Below are positions 8,662 through 18,341 of a stretch of DNA of 64,000 bases, in pieces. The notes below the pieces were generated by a model, which saw only the letters and a program-made list of their open reading frames with translations, did no database searches and was not told where the DNA came from. This DNA is from Acidimicrobiales bacterium (GTDB taxonomy: Bacteria; Actinomycetota; Acidimicrobiia; Acidimicrobiales; Poriferisodalaceae), in NCBI GenBank assembly GCA_014239555.1, contig JAAZYR010000010.1:62001-126000 (forward strand), given 5' to 3'. Numbering within the stretch: position 1 is the stretch's first letter; each line of letters opens with the position of its first letter. Both the position numbers and the translations under genes were made by a program.

Positions 8662-11600
8662 TCATGTCGAACTGCGCACGGCGGTTGTCGCCACCGTGTC
8701 AACTGATCGCCCATTCGCAGTTATCACCACGCCATAATCGCGTCGCGCAGCTTCAGGGGACACCACCCCGTCTCGCACATCGCGCAGTACCAATTCAGCA
8801 TCCCGGTTGAAAGGATCGCCCCATCCTCCGCCACCAGGTGTTTCCGCGATCATTCTGGCAGGACCAAGCTTGGTGACTCCGTACTTGGGAGGAACAAACG
8901 TTGGACCGTCAGCATCACTATCGGTCGGAACTATCCATTCGAGTCCAACCCCGCCAGTTCCCCCACCTTCCACGCCGTGACCGCTTGGAGTGTCGAGTCC
9001 TTCGGCTCGGAACGACCAAATAGCCGGTCTGAGAATGTCTGCTTCGTAGCGAATGCCCGTGCCGCCTCGCATAGCGCCAGGACCGGCGTTATCGCAGCGT
9101 TGTTCGTGGCAGATGTAGCGAACTGGGTAGTGCTGTTCATGAAACTCCAGGTTTGGCATATCGAGACCACCGAGGCTGATGAGGTGGCCCATTTGAGCAA
9201 ACCCGTCGCGCTCAGCTGTCGCGCCCGGAGTGCCCATAGCGTGCCACTGGTACATCACCCAGGTAGATCCGTCATCGCGTTGACCGGCTACGTGCCCGTG
9301 CATCGTCTTAGACCACGCTGCGCACGCTCGTGTTGGATCGGCTGAAGCCAATGCCTGCCAAACCGCGATAACGATCTCGTGTGCGACGTAAACCGTGTTC
9401 ATGGTCATAGGGGCAGGCGGTAGAGCATTAACTATTGAACCCTCGGGTGCATTGATCGAAACGCAGCGGTACGTTCCCTCGTTACGAGGAATGCTTGTGT
9501 CAAAAAAAGACGAAATAGCTAAATAGACAGATGAGTATGTATTTGCGACCGAACTGTTTTTAAAGCCCTCAATTTGGGGGTCAGTTTCCGAGAAGTCGAC
9601 GCTTATAGCGTCTCCTTCAATAGTCATTTTGACGCGCACCGCGATATCTACTTTTTTGAAACAGTCATTGTCAGTGTGGTCTTCACCAAAATAAATGCCA
9701 TCAGGAAGGGCGAGTACTGCTGATCGCATGCGTCGATCAGCATGGTCAAGGACGCCATCCAGATAGGACAAATACGCGTCGATCCCTAACTCCGTTGCTA
9801 AGCCGACTACGCGTTCACCACCGATTTGAGTAGAGCCCAGCATCGCCAAGAGATCACCATCGAGGAGCTCAGGCGTTCTGCAGTTGAGCAACAGCAACTC
9901 CCACAAGTCTTCTCTAACCTTGCCTTCGTCTATAAGGCGCATGACTGGCAGCCGAATTCCCTCCTGCCATATTTCGGTTGCTTCAGGGTTGTAGGTGCCA
10001 GCAAGCCCACCTCCAATGTCTGACTGGTGTGCTCGGTTGCAGCAGAACCCTGCCAGCACCGGGTCGGTAGTTCCCACAAAGATCGGTCGCGCGATTACCC
10101 AGTCAGGTAAATGATTTCCGCCCGCTACATACGGGTCGGACAAAAGGAAGACGTCGTCGACCTTCAGGGTGTCACCATATTTGGCGAGTAATGCGCGAAC
10201 AGCGAACCCACCACCGCCAGTATGAATAGGGATTCCATCGGCATTAGCGACCAAAGTGCCGTCCGGGGTGGTGATGAAGCAACTGAAATCGTGGCTTTGG
10301 CTAAATATGGTGCTTCGAGCCGTTCGAGTCATGACCCAACCCATATGTCGGCTGATCTGATCGAGTCGATTTTGCATTAATGCCAAGACGACTGGGTCCA
10401 TCTCCCCAGCGCGATGCTCAACCTTGTCATCAGTTTGCGCGACGTCAATAAAGAAATCGCCTGAATCGTCTACCCATAAACGGTCGCCCGGTCGAGCTAC
10501 AACAGTTGTCGTAGCTTCCTCGATTAGTGCTGGTCCGTCGAGGCTGTCGCCGGGCCGTAAGAGAGACCCGTCATGTACAGCAGTTTTCGCCCATCCTGTT
10601 CCAGGAAACCAAACTGGACGCATATCAATTGGATCGGGTAGCCCTTCAGACGGGTTGCCTCCGGCCATCTCAACTTCGCCGGTGGACCCTCGAGCAGTTA
10701 AACGAAGCGATGAAACCATGATCGTTCCCTCGTCTTGCACATGGCCGTAGAGACGCTGGTATTCGGCCTCGAACGTTGACCTCGCTGCCTGAGCGTCAAA
10801 TCCTTTTGCTTCGACCGCCACTCGGATAGACCAAAGTTGCCCCGGGTGATGTAACTCAACCTCGTAGTTCAGAGTGACTTCGGGTTCTGAAAATCCTTCA
10901 TCTGACAAAACGGCGAGCGCCCGGTCGGTGAGCGCATCAAAACCCTCTTCGATGGTTTTGGTTGGCGTCTCTTCTAGGGAGCCGAGTAAAAATCTTGTGA
11001 AGTCCTGGCGGACATCAGCGTGCAGCATCCCAATGGCGCAGAGAGCTCCTGCGTCTCGGGGTATGTGGACTCGAGCGCAACCTAAACCAGCTGCGACGTT
11101 CGCGCCGTGCATTGGGCCCGCGCCGCCGGCTGCGACCAACGTGAATCGTCTAGGAGAATGCCCTCGTTCGATCGAGATGTGCTCGACAGCGCTCAACAGA
11201 TGCTGTTCGACTAATTCGATGATGCCGGCGGCAGCTTCTTCGGTCGACATGTTGAGTTTTTGGGCAACATGAATATTTATTGCCTCCCGAGCTGCATCAA
11301 TATCTAAATCGAGAGTTCCTCCTGCAGATTTTCCGGGACGTAGCCGTCCCAGGACAAGGTGAGCATCTGTGACCGTAGGCAATTTGCCTCCGATGCCGTA
11401 GCAGGCAGGTCCGGGATCGGCTCCGGCTCCTTCGGGACCAACATAGAGAAGTCCCGCTTCGTCGACTCCGGCGATCGTGCCGCCTCCGGCGCCAATGGTA
11501 TGTATGTCGATTGCGGGTGTGGACACGTGATACCCGGCGATGTCTACGTCATCGCGTGTTGCGACCTCACCATTAGACATGAGGAGCACGTCGCAGGAAG

Positions 11601-12549
11601 TCCCACCGATCTCCATTGATATGAGATTGCCTTCGTCTCCTGCACCCACGCCAGCGTGATCGATGGCGCGTCGATAGAGATTGAGGGCACCCACAGCTGC
11701 TGCAGGCCCGCTGAGTAGGAGATTTACGGGCCGATTAGCCAACTGATCAACCGAGGCTGCGCCCCCATTTGATTGAACTAACAGGATTGGTCGACTGAGA
11801 CCTTCCGCCGTCAACTCGGCGTCCAATGAACGGAGGTACTTCACGATCCGAGGAGAAAGAGCAGCGTTGACTACAGCGGTCGAGCTTCTCTCATATTCAC
11901 CCATCAGAGGTGAGACTTCTGCGGAGCACGTCACCCACTCCTTGCTCCAATGCTCACTGATCACCTGGGCTAATTGCTGCTCGTGACGATCATCGACAAA
12001 ACTGTTCATTAACGCTATGGCCACCGTTTCGACTTGTTCGTTCTCAAAATCGGCAAGAATTTCGGGCACCGAAGAGGTATCAAGTGGCTGATGCTCGCTC
12101 CCATCGGCATCGATTCGTCCCGGTATTGAGCGGCGAAGGTAACGGGGAACTAGCACAGGCGGGTAAGGAGCTCGATGGTTCCACTGATCAGTTCGAAGAC
12201 CGCGTCGAATTTCGATCGTGTCCCTGAAACCTTCGGTCGTAATTAGCCCAACGCTGGCGGCTTTGCCTTCCAGCATGGTGTTCGTTGCAATGGTCGAACC
12301 ATGAACAAACAAAGAACATTGACTCAGTACTTGCGACTTGGGAAGACCTAGGTCGACTGCGATGCGTTGAACAGCGGCGAGCACGCCTTGACTTGGATCG
12401 GAAGGCACAGAAGGAACCTTCGCTACCCATGCCTTCCCGCGCGAATCAGCGAGCACGAGATCTGTAAATGTGCCCCCCACATCAACACCTATTCGCCAAG
12501 GAGCTTCAGGTGTGCTCGCTGTTGTTGGAGTTGTTTCAGACTGCGTCAT
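8662..12549 (-). CDS. Fused hydantoinase A/B (5-oxoprolinase-type) ATP-dependent amidohydrolase
   Basis: A 1295-aa protein joining both subunits of an ATP-dependent N-methylhydantoinase/oxoprolinase. Residues 18-210 are hydantoinase A N-terminal, with the nucleotide motif GVDVGGTFTD (21-30) and HGSTIATN (83-90). Residues 210-500 are the HyuA core (MEIGGTSCD, 312-320; GGAGPMHG, 475-482). From about 716 to the end is HyuB (TARSTIFSQSHDFS, SDPYVAGGNHLPDW). Separate HyuA and HyuB are common in bacteria, while 5-oxoprolinase is naturally fused. The substrate may therefore be 5-oxoproline or a hydantoin. Divergent from the aminotransferase-amidase-thioesterase block. Confidence 0.92.
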   Translation of the reverse strand: MTQSETTPTTASTPEAPWRIGVDVGGTFTDLVLADSRGKAWVAKVPSVPSDPSQGVLAAVQRIAVDLGLPKSQVLSQCSLFVHGSTIATNTMLEGKAASVGLITTEGFRDTIEIRRGLRTDQWNHRAPYPPVLVPRYLRRSIPGRIDADGSEHQPLDTSSVPEILADFENEQVETVAIALMNSFVDDRHEQQLAQVISEHWSKEWVTCSAEVSPLMGEYERSSTAVVNAALSPRIVKYLRSLDAELTAEGLSRPILLVQSNGGAASVDQLANRPVNLLLSGPAAAVGALNLYRRAIDHAGVGAGDEGNLISMEIGGTSCDVLLMSNGEVATRDDVDIAGYHVSTPAIDIHTIGAGGGTIAGVDEAGLLYVGPEGAGADPGPACYGIGGKLPTVTDAHLVLGRLRPGKSAGGTLDLDIDAAREAINIHVAQKLNMSTEEAAAGIIELVEQHLLSAVEHISIERGHSPRRFTLVAAGGAGPMHGANVAAGLGCARVHIPRDAGALCAIGMLHADVRQDFTRFLLGSLEETPTKTIEEGFDALTDRALAVLSDEGFSEPEVTLNYEVELHHPGQLWSIRVAVEAKGFDAQAARSTFEAEYQRLYGHVQDEGTIMVSSLRLTARGSTGEVEMAGGNPSEGLPDPIDMRPVWFPGTGWAKTAVHDGSLLRPGDSLDGPALIEEATTTVVARPGDRLWVDDSGDFFIDVAQTDDKVEHRAGEMDPVVLALMQNRLDQISRHMGWVMTRTARSTIFSQSHDFSCFITTPDGTLVANADGIPIHTGGGGFAVRALLAKYGDTLKVDDVFLLSDPYVAGGNHLPDWVIARPIFVGTTDPVLAGFCCNRAHQSDIGGGLAGTYNPEATEIWQEGIRLPVMRLIDEGKVREDLWELLLLNCRTPELLDGDLLAMLGSTQIGGERVVGLATELGIDAYLSYLDGVLDHADRRMRSAVLALPDGIYFGEDHTDNDCFKKVDIAVRVKMTIEGDAISVDFSETDPQIEGFKNSSVANTYSSVYLAISSFFDTSIPRNEGTYRCVSINAPEGSIVNALPPAPMTMNTVYVAHEIVIAVWQALASADPTRACAAWSKTMHGHVAGQRDDGSTWVMYQWHAMGTPGATAERDGFAQMGHLISLGGLDMPNLEFHEQHYPVRYICHEQRCDNAGPGAMRGGTGIRYEADILRPAIWSFRAEGLDTPSGHGVEGGGTGGVGLEWIVPTDSDADGPTFVPPKYGVTKLGPARMIAETPGGGGWGDPFNRDAELVLRDVRDGVVSPEAARRDYGVVITANGRSVDTVATTAVRSST

Positions 12550-12591
12550 AGGTATCGATCATCGCGCGCATTGACCTGCGAGACTGTAGAA

Positions 12592-13914
12592 ATGGGCAAT
12601 AGCTACCCCGCGTCGACCTCTCGCTCCGCCGAACTTCACCAACGCGGCCTAGCAGTCATCCCAGATGGGGTGTCACGATCCACCGTAATTATTCGGCCTC
12701 ACCCCATCTACATCGACAACGGCAAAGGTGCTTGGATTACCGATGTCGATGGCAATCGCTACCTAGATTGCAACAACAATTTCACCTCGATCATTTTGGG
12801 TCATGCCGATCCAGTGGTTGAAGCAGCCGTGCGAAAGCAACTCAGCAGAGGGACAGCTTTCTCGATGGCGACGGAAGCAGAAATCGAACTTGCAGAAATT
12901 CTCTGTACCCGAATATCGAGTTGCGAACAGGTGCGGTTTTGTAACTCGGGAACCGAGGCGGTGATGGGAGCGATTAAAGCCGCCCGAGCGTTCACCGGCC
13001 GCCCTGCGATTATCAAGGTAGAAGGCAGTTATCACGGTACCTATGACCATGCTGAGGTAAGCCTCGGGCCGGACCCATCAAACTGGGGTGTACCTGACAC
13101 TCCGTCCACAGTTCCCTACGCCCAAGGTGCCCCTGAGTCGCTGGCTGATGAGGTTGTTGTCGTGCAGTTCAATGACGCGCATGGGGCAGTTGAAGCGATT
13201 CGACGTGTCGGACCGCGTCTGGCAGCCGTTCTCCTTGACCCCATGCCATCGAGGGTCGGTATGCCCGTTCTCGACCCAACCTTCACTGAAGCGATTAGAA
13301 AAACAACTCGCGAAGTTGGTGCGCTTCTAGTTCTTGACGAAGTGATTTCGTTTCGGTTGGCGTACGGAGGAGCTCAAGCGGTTCACGGTATAGAACCGGA
13401 CTTAACGGTTCTTGCAAAGATTATCGGTGGGGGGTTTCCCGTTGGCGCTATAGGGGGAAGATCGGATGTGATGGAAGTTTTTGCTGCGGTGCAAGGAGAC
13501 CGCGCTGCTGTGCCTTCGGGTGGGACTTATACCGCTAACCCGGTAACCATGACGGCCGGAGTTGCCTGCATGCGAGAACTTGAGGAACCTAGTTTTGACA
13601 GGTTGGACGACATTGGTCATCAGATACGACAGGGTCTAAAAGTGCTGTTTGAAGAACAGTCAATCGAATGGCAGGTGACGGGCGCCGGCTCGTTGTTCCG
13701 GATCCACCCGCACCAACGACCCATTCGCGGCTACAGGGACGCGCATCACGATAGTGATGAAGCGACCGTGATGGCATCGCTACAGCGTCGACTGCTCGAA
13801 CGAGAGGTGTACTTCAGTGGTTACGGGATGGGTTGCGTGAATCTCGCCACGTCTGATGCTGACATTGATCATCTGCTGACTGCGGTCGGTGAAGCTCTCG
13901 ATTTGGTTCACTGA
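12592..13914 (+). CDS. Class III PLP aminotransferase (glutamate-1-semialdehyde aminomutase-like)
   Basis: A 440-aa fold-type I PLP enzyme. Conserved features are the substrate-side GNRYLDCNNNFTSIILGHADP, the phosphate-binding region CNSGTEAVMGAIKAARAFTG, LLVLDEVISFR with the Asp that contacts the pyridine nitrogen, and LAKIIGGGFPVGA with the Schiff-base Lys. The layout resembles HemL, but its place in a catabolic block suggests an omega-amino acid transaminase or amino acid isomerase, not haem synthesis. ATG 12592 starts the family-typical N-terminus; the frame extends upstream only because it overlaps the antisense hydantoinase gene. The amidase follows 19 bp downstream. Confidence 0.85.
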   Translation: MGNSYPASTSRSAELHQRGLAVIPDGVSRSTVIIRPHPIYIDNGKGAWITDVDGNRYLDCNNNFTSIILGHADPVVEAAVRKQLSRGTAFSMATEAEIELAEILCTRISSCEQVRFCNSGTEAVMGAIKAARAFTGRPAIIKVEGSYHGTYDHAEVSLGPDPSNWGVPDTPSTVPYAQGAPESLADEVVVVQFNDAHGAVEAIRRVGPRLAAVLLDPMPSRVGMPVLDPTFTEAIRKTTREVGALLVLDEVISFRLAYGGAQAVHGIEPDLTVLAKIIGGGFPVGAIGGRSDVMEVFAAVQGDRAAVPSGGTYTANPVTMTAGVACMRELEEPSFDRLDDIGHQIRQGLKVLFEEQSIEWQVTGAGSLFRIHPHQRPIRGYRDAHHDSDEATVMASLQRRLLEREVYFSGYGMGCVNLATSDADIDHLLTAVGEALDLVH

Positions 13915-13933
13915 GACGAACTACGGTTGCGTG

Positions 13934-15391
13934 ATGTCAACCGATTTGATGTTAAAACCAGCGTCCGAATTAGCGGTCTTAGTTACTTCACGCGAAATCA
14001 GCGCTCGGGAACTACTTGATGAAGCAGTAGCTCGCTACGAGGCCTTTAACCCTGCGGTGAACGCGATAACCGAAAGCAGAATCGACGTAGCACGAAATCG
14101 AGCCCTAGCTGCTGACGAAGCAACCGCTCAAGGTGAATCATGGGGGCCTTTTCACGGGTTGCCGGTAACCATCAAAGAGGCCTACGACTGGGTCGGAACG
14201 GCCTCAACTTGGGGTAATCCGAAATGGGTCAATAACTTTCCGGATATTGACAGCCCGTCTGTGGAACGCCTACTTGGGGCAGGAGCTGTCATTTGGGCCA
14301 AGACCAACGTGCCGTACATGCTCGCTGATTGGCAATCTTTCAATGAATTGTATGGCTGCACCAACAATCCCTGGGATCTGTCTCGAACCCCGGGCGGCTC
14401 TTCAGGAGGGTCCGCGGTCTCGTTAGCGACAGGAATGGCTGCGCTGGAAATCGGCAGCGATATCGGCGCTTCGATTCGGAACCCAGCCCACTACTGCGGC
14501 GTGTTCGGTCATAAGCCGACGATGGATTTGATCCCTCAACAAGGGCACACAGCTCCCGGGATTGATACGGCCGTCGACATCGCGGTCGTGGGGCCGCTTG
14601 CCCGAAGCGCCACAGACCTCAACATGGCGTTAACGGTTCTGGCCGGTCCCACCGGATTAGATGCCACCGGATACCGAGTTGATTTACCCAACTCCACAAA
14701 AGAGTCCCTCAGCGACTATCGCGTTGGTGTTCTTCTTGACACACCGGCTTGTAAAACCGCCACACCACTCATCGATCATCTTCAAGGCACAGTTGACGAG
14801 CTTGCGGGTCTAGGCGTGCAAGTGTCAAGCGTCAGCCCACAGATTGACCAAGTGGAATTTTTTGAAAATTATCTCTTGCTACTACGAGCTGCAACCGGGG
14901 CATCAATCGACGACGAAGCATGTCTGACCGCTTTGCCCGGACATGAAGCTTGGGAACGCGGAGAGCGCACCTATCGGAATCTGGTAGATCATGCAGCGCA
15001 TATGACTCACCGCGAATGGTTCGCGCTTCATCAGCAACGCGAGCGATATCGACAGCAATGGGCAAAATATTTCGACGAGTTCGACCTTCTCCTCTGTCCA
15101 GCTGCTGCTTCCACCGCCTTCCCTCACGATCATGAAGGAGAGCGGCCTGATCGCACCATCGAAATCGACGGCGGCCCCGAACCCGTTGTTGACCAACTGT
15201 TCTGGGCGGGTTGGAGTTGCAGCGTGTACTTGCCTAGTACGGTCGCCCCAGTCGGACTGCTCGAAGGATTACCGGTAGGCATTCAAATAGTCGCCCCACA
15301 TTTACATGACCGAAGATCCATCCATTTCGCATCCCTCATCGAACGTGAGTTAGGGGGGTTCGTTCCGCCTCCGGGTTACGAGAGCCTTTGA
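13934..15391 (+). CDS. Amidase (amidase signature family)
   Basis: A 485-aa cytoplasmic amidase that hydrolyses a carboxamide to acid and ammonia. The Ser-cisSer-Lys triad lies in PVTIKEAYD (Lys) and TPGGSSGGSAVSLATG (both Ser), followed by IGSDIGASIRNPAHYCGVFGHKP. I chose ATG 13934; GTG 13931 is equally possible. It sits between the class III aminotransferase and a TesB thioesterase, all on the plus strand, so it is probably co-transcribed for degradation of a nitrogen-containing compound. A second amidase of the same family is at 30043-31479. Confidence 0.9.
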   Translation: MSTDLMLKPASELAVLVTSREISARELLDEAVARYEAFNPAVNAITESRIDVARNRALAADEATAQGESWGPFHGLPVTIKEAYDWVGTASTWGNPKWVNNFPDIDSPSVERLLGAGAVIWAKTNVPYMLADWQSFNELYGCTNNPWDLSRTPGGSSGGSAVSLATGMAALEIGSDIGASIRNPAHYCGVFGHKPTMDLIPQQGHTAPGIDTAVDIAVVGPLARSATDLNMALTVLAGPTGLDATGYRVDLPNSTKESLSDYRVGVLLDTPACKTATPLIDHLQGTVDELAGLGVQVSSVSPQIDQVEFFENYLLLLRAATGASIDDEACLTALPGHEAWERGERTYRNLVDHAAHMTHREWFALHQQRERYRQQWAKYFDEFDLLLCPAAASTAFPHDHEGERPDRTIEIDGGPEPVVDQLFWAGWSCSVYLPSTVAPVGLLEGLPVGIQIVAPHLHDRRSIHFASLIERELGGFVPPPGYESL

Positions 15392-15434
15392 AGCGAGGCG
15401 ACAGATCGATTCAATTCTGACAGCCTGTTCCATC

Positions 15435-16283
15435 GTGAATGATCCCATTAACGAACTACTCGACGTTCTTGACCTAAAAGAACGCGATGACAAAGGATTT
15501 GTCGGTCTCGGTTCGGGGCATAGCGGATACGGCCTTTTTGGTGGCCATCAAATATCCCAGGCAATCGTCGCGGCATATCGATCGGTCGACCCCGAGCGAC
15601 GCCTTCACTCAGTACACGCATTGTTTTTGCGCGGAGGCGATGGAATAGAAGAGATCGACTACGACGTTGAAACCATCCGGGATGGTCGCACCTTTTGTCA
15701 ACGTCGGGTAACTGGTTCCCAAAACGCCAGGAACATCTTCGATCTCACCGCCTCGTTTCACACTCCGGAACCAGGACCGGGCGCGATCTCACCGTCGCCG
15801 CCTCGGTATCTGGAGAAACCAGAAAATCTTCCCACCTTTGAAGAATGCATGAAAGAAGTTGGTCCTATCTTTGGTGAGGAATGGTCTGAAGGTCCTCGCC
15901 CCGTTGAGTACCGAATCGAACATGCCCCATGGGCGCCAACCGGACCTTCAGAAACCGGAGGAATCAATTTTTGGTTCCGGGCGCGACGACCGCTCAGCGA
16001 TGAACCCGAGGTCCACGCTGCGATTCTGGCCTACATGAGCGATGACTGCGTCGCTGACACACTGCTTGTTCCCTATGGGCGTACATGGGGCACGGAAGGC
16101 ACCATGTTGGTGAGTCTTGACCATGCGATGTGGTTTCACGCAGAGGCTCGCGCCGATGAATGGGTCTACGTACAGCAGTGGCCTGTAGAGGCCTCGGGAG
16201 CGCGTGGACTTGCCGAAGCTCGAATGTGGCAAAACGACCGGCTGGTCGTTTCAGTAGCTCAAGAAGCGCTAACTCGTTTTTGA
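15435..16283 (+). CDS. Acyl-CoA thioesterase II (TesB family)
   Basis: A double hot-dog thioesterase of 282 aa that hydrolyses acyl-CoA to free acid and CoA. Family signatures are GLGSGHSGYGLFGGHQISQAIVA near the N-terminus, HSVHALFLRGG, the GRTFCQRRV stretch, the linker region, and MVSLDHAMWFHAEARADEW in the second half with a C-terminal ALTRF. It starts with GTG at 15435 and follows the amidase by 43 bp. It is convergent with the hydrolase at 16291, with only 7 bp between stops. Chain-length preference is unknown. Confidence 0.9.
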   Translation: MNDPINELLDVLDLKERDDKGFVGLGSGHSGYGLFGGHQISQAIVAAYRSVDPERRLHSVHALFLRGGDGIEEIDYDVETIRDGRTFCQRRVTGSQNARNIFDLTASFHTPEPGPGAISPSPPRYLEKPENLPTFEECMKEVGPIFGEEWSEGPRPVEYRIEHAPWAPTGPSETGGINFWFRARRPLSDEPEVHAAILAYMSDDCVADTLLVPYGRTWGTEGTMLVSLDHAMWFHAEARADEWVYVQQWPVEASGARGLAEARMWQNDRLVVSVAQEALTRF

Positions 16284-16290
16284 CAAGTTC

Positions 16291-17142
16291 TTAGGGCGGA
16301 GAACCGGTAAACCAATTGTGGATTGACGCTGTTACATCATCTAGGGGACCAAAACATCCGAAGTGATCTGAGTCTTCGAAGACTTCGATAACGCCCGAAG
16401 GTATGCGTTGCGCTATCGACGGAGCTTCCGTTGATGGACGGTCTGCCCCCCGACCGCCGTAGGCAACCAGAACTGCAACGCTTACGTCAGGTAGTTGACC
16501 CCACCCTTGTTGCAGAAACTGTTCGTAAGCTTTTGATTCAAGCGCAGGCGAACATGCCAACTCCACTGAACCGTCTGGTCTGTCGATAAACCCATGCTGC
16601 ACGTACGCCTCAAGACACTCTGGATGTAATTCATCAAGTGGTGCGCGAGATCCGTAACGCTCAATCACCTCAGCTCTCGAGGAAAAGACTGCACGTCGAC
16701 GCTTAGTTATCTCAACAAAGTCGAAAGCTCCGACAGGTCGCTCTTCGGTTCGCTCAAAAATGACTGGTTCATAGACCCAAGCCCGACTGAAGGCCTTGGG
16801 ACGCGCCAGGCTTGCCAGAAGGCTCGTCGCCCCGCCCATCGAATGCCCTACTACCCAGGCGTCTTTGAGAGCTAAAGCGTCCGCTGCTGCTGACAGGTCA
16901 GCGACCATTCGGTGATCAAAAAAATTGATGTCTACAGGATTGGTGGTGGCTCCGTGAGCGCGAAGATCGACACAGATTGCCCGAAAATTAGCACCGAGCC
17001 GTTCGATGATGGGCTCCCACATCCGCGAGGCCAGCCCAGTCCCATGAACGAAAATTGTGGGGTGTCCCTGGCCGCCGTAATCGTGGATGGCTACCTCGAC
17101 ACCGTCTTCAGACGAAACAAAACTGGTTACAGGTTCACGCAT
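16291..17142 (-). CDS. Alpha/beta hydrolase
   Basis: A 283-aa alpha/beta-hydrolase with FVHGTGLASRMW (oxyanion), the Ser elbow VGHSMGGATS, and a late SDHFGCFGP containing the probable catalytic His. The pattern fits esterase, lactonase or C-C bond hydrolase members. It lies 13 bp after the CoA transferase on the same strand, which in turn follows another alpha/beta-hydrolase, so three genes (19157 down to 16291) form one probable operon. No substrate can be named. Confidence 0.85.
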   Translation of the reverse strand: MREPVTSFVSSEDGVEVAIHDYGGQGHPTIFVHGTGLASRMWEPIIERLGANFRAICVDLRAHGATTNPVDINFFDHRMVADLSAAADALALKDAWVVGHSMGGATSLLASLARPKAFSRAWVYEPVIFERTEERPVGAFDFVEITKRRRAVFSSRAEVIERYGSRAPLDELHPECLEAYVQHGFIDRPDGSVELACSPALESKAYEQFLQQGWGQLPDVSVAVLVAYGGRGADRPSTEAPSIAQRIPSGVIEVFEDSDHFGCFGPLDDVTASIHNWFTGSPP

Positions 17143-17155
17143 ATTCAGGGCTACT

Positions 17156-18337
17156 TCAGGCCACGATGTCTTCGGAGCGCAGCTTCTCGATGTCAGGGTC
17201 GCGGAAACCTAACTCGCGAAGTATTTCGTCGGTGTGCTCTCCCTTACCGGGGGCGTGACTTCGTAGCTGTGTCGGCGTGGCACTGAATTTTGCTGGCGGT
17301 TTCGCAGTTCGTATCCGACCAGCAGTGGGATGAATTTCTTCCACAATGACTTGATTGTGAACCACCTGAGGATCGGCGAAAACCTCTTGTCGTGAGAGGA
17401 CCCGAGCGCAGGGCACATCAGCGGCCTCCAAGGCGGAAATGGCGTCAGCACTCGTCATGGTCGCGAGGATGGATGCGAACTCGGTGCGCTGAGCGTCCGC
17501 GTTGCGTAAACGAGCATCGCGAGTCGCGAAACGCGGGTCGTCGGCGAGGTCAGGTCGACCAAGTGCCACACACGCTCCTTTGTACTGGTCGAAGTTCACC
17601 CAATTTGCTGCAATTTGTCCATCAATGGTGTTCCAAGGTTCGTACCATTCGCTGTATGTGGGAGTAGGCACAGCATCAGGTAATGATTCGTTCCAGAAGA
17701 CCTCTAGCCACATCCAATGGAGCATTGTGTCGAGTAGAGCGATCTGCACGTGCTGGCCGCCTGCTCCGTTCGCGCGAGCTAAAAGAGCAGCAAGCACAGC
17801 GTTTGCGCCCGCCATCGCCGTCGTTTTGTCAGCGACGACTGCTTTGACATACGTACCGTTTTGAGCTTCAGCCATACCTGAGGTTGCTTGGATGATCGGG
17901 TCGTAGACCGGTCGATCAATGTAGGGGCCATCGGCACCGAAACCAGAGACCGAGAGATACACCAAGTCGGGGTTTATCGTCGAGAGACTCGAGTAGTCGA
18001 TTGCTAAGCGCTCAACGACGCCAGGCCTGAAGTTTTGTATAAACACATCAGCCTCGACAACAAGTTTCATCAAGATTTCGCGTCCTGTGTCATCTCGAAT
18101 GTCGAGATCCATGCCTCGCTTATTTCGGTGCATGTGAACCCAACAACCTGATTGGTCGCCGTTGATAGCGCCTGTCATGCGCATCACATCAGGAACTCCG
18201 ACCTTTTCGATAAAAATGACGTCAGCTCCCTGCTCAGCAAGCCACGAGCTCACCCAGGGTCCTGCGACAGCGCTAGACACATCAACGACCTTGATTCCTG
18301 CAAGAGGTCCAGCCGCTGCTTGTTTTTCTGGTTCCAC
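17156..18337 (-). CDS. Family III CoA transferase (CaiB/BaiF)
   Basis: A CaiB-type formyl-CoA:oxalate/carnitine-type CoA transferase of about 393 aa that moves CoA between carboxylic acids. It shows GIKVVDVSSAVAGPWVSSWLAEQGADVIFIE, the RNKRGMDLDIRDDTG stretch, ADVFIQNFRPGVVERL and YLSVSGFGADGPY, with the catalytic Asp expected just after the AQNGTYVKAVVAD region. The frame opens at 18415 but would overlap the upstream hydrolase by 74 bp. A GTG at 18337 with GGAG 9 nt upstream fits better. It is flanked by two hydrolases in one operon. Confidence 0.88.
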   Translation of the reverse strand: MEPEKQAAAGPLAGIKVVDVSSAVAGPWVSSWLAEQGADVIFIEKVGVPDVMRMTGAINGDQSGCWVHMHRNKRGMDLDIRDDTGREILMKLVVEADVFIQNFRPGVVERLAIDYSSLSTINPDLVYLSVSGFGADGPYIDRPVYDPIIQATSGMAEAQNGTYVKAVVADKTTAMAGANAVLAALLARANGAGGQHVQIALLDTMLHWMWLEVFWNESLPDAVPTPTYSEWYEPWNTIDGQIAANWVNFDQYKGACVALGRPDLADDPRFATRDARLRNADAQRTEFASILATMTSADAISALEAADVPCARVLSRQEVFADPQVVHNQVIVEEIHPTAGRIRTAKPPAKFSATPTQLRSHAPGKGEHTDEILRELGFRDPDIEKLRSEDIVA

Positions 18338-18341
18338 GAGT

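Noticed and set aside
8662-12549. Two separate hydantoinase subunit genes broken by an artefact
   Set aside because: One uninterrupted frame with a normal linker near residue 716; a genuine fusion is simpler.
12367-12591. N-terminal extension of the class III aminotransferase
   Set aside because: The Cys/Arg-rich extension lies antisense to the hydantoinase gene and is not family-like; ATG 12592 starts the conserved part.
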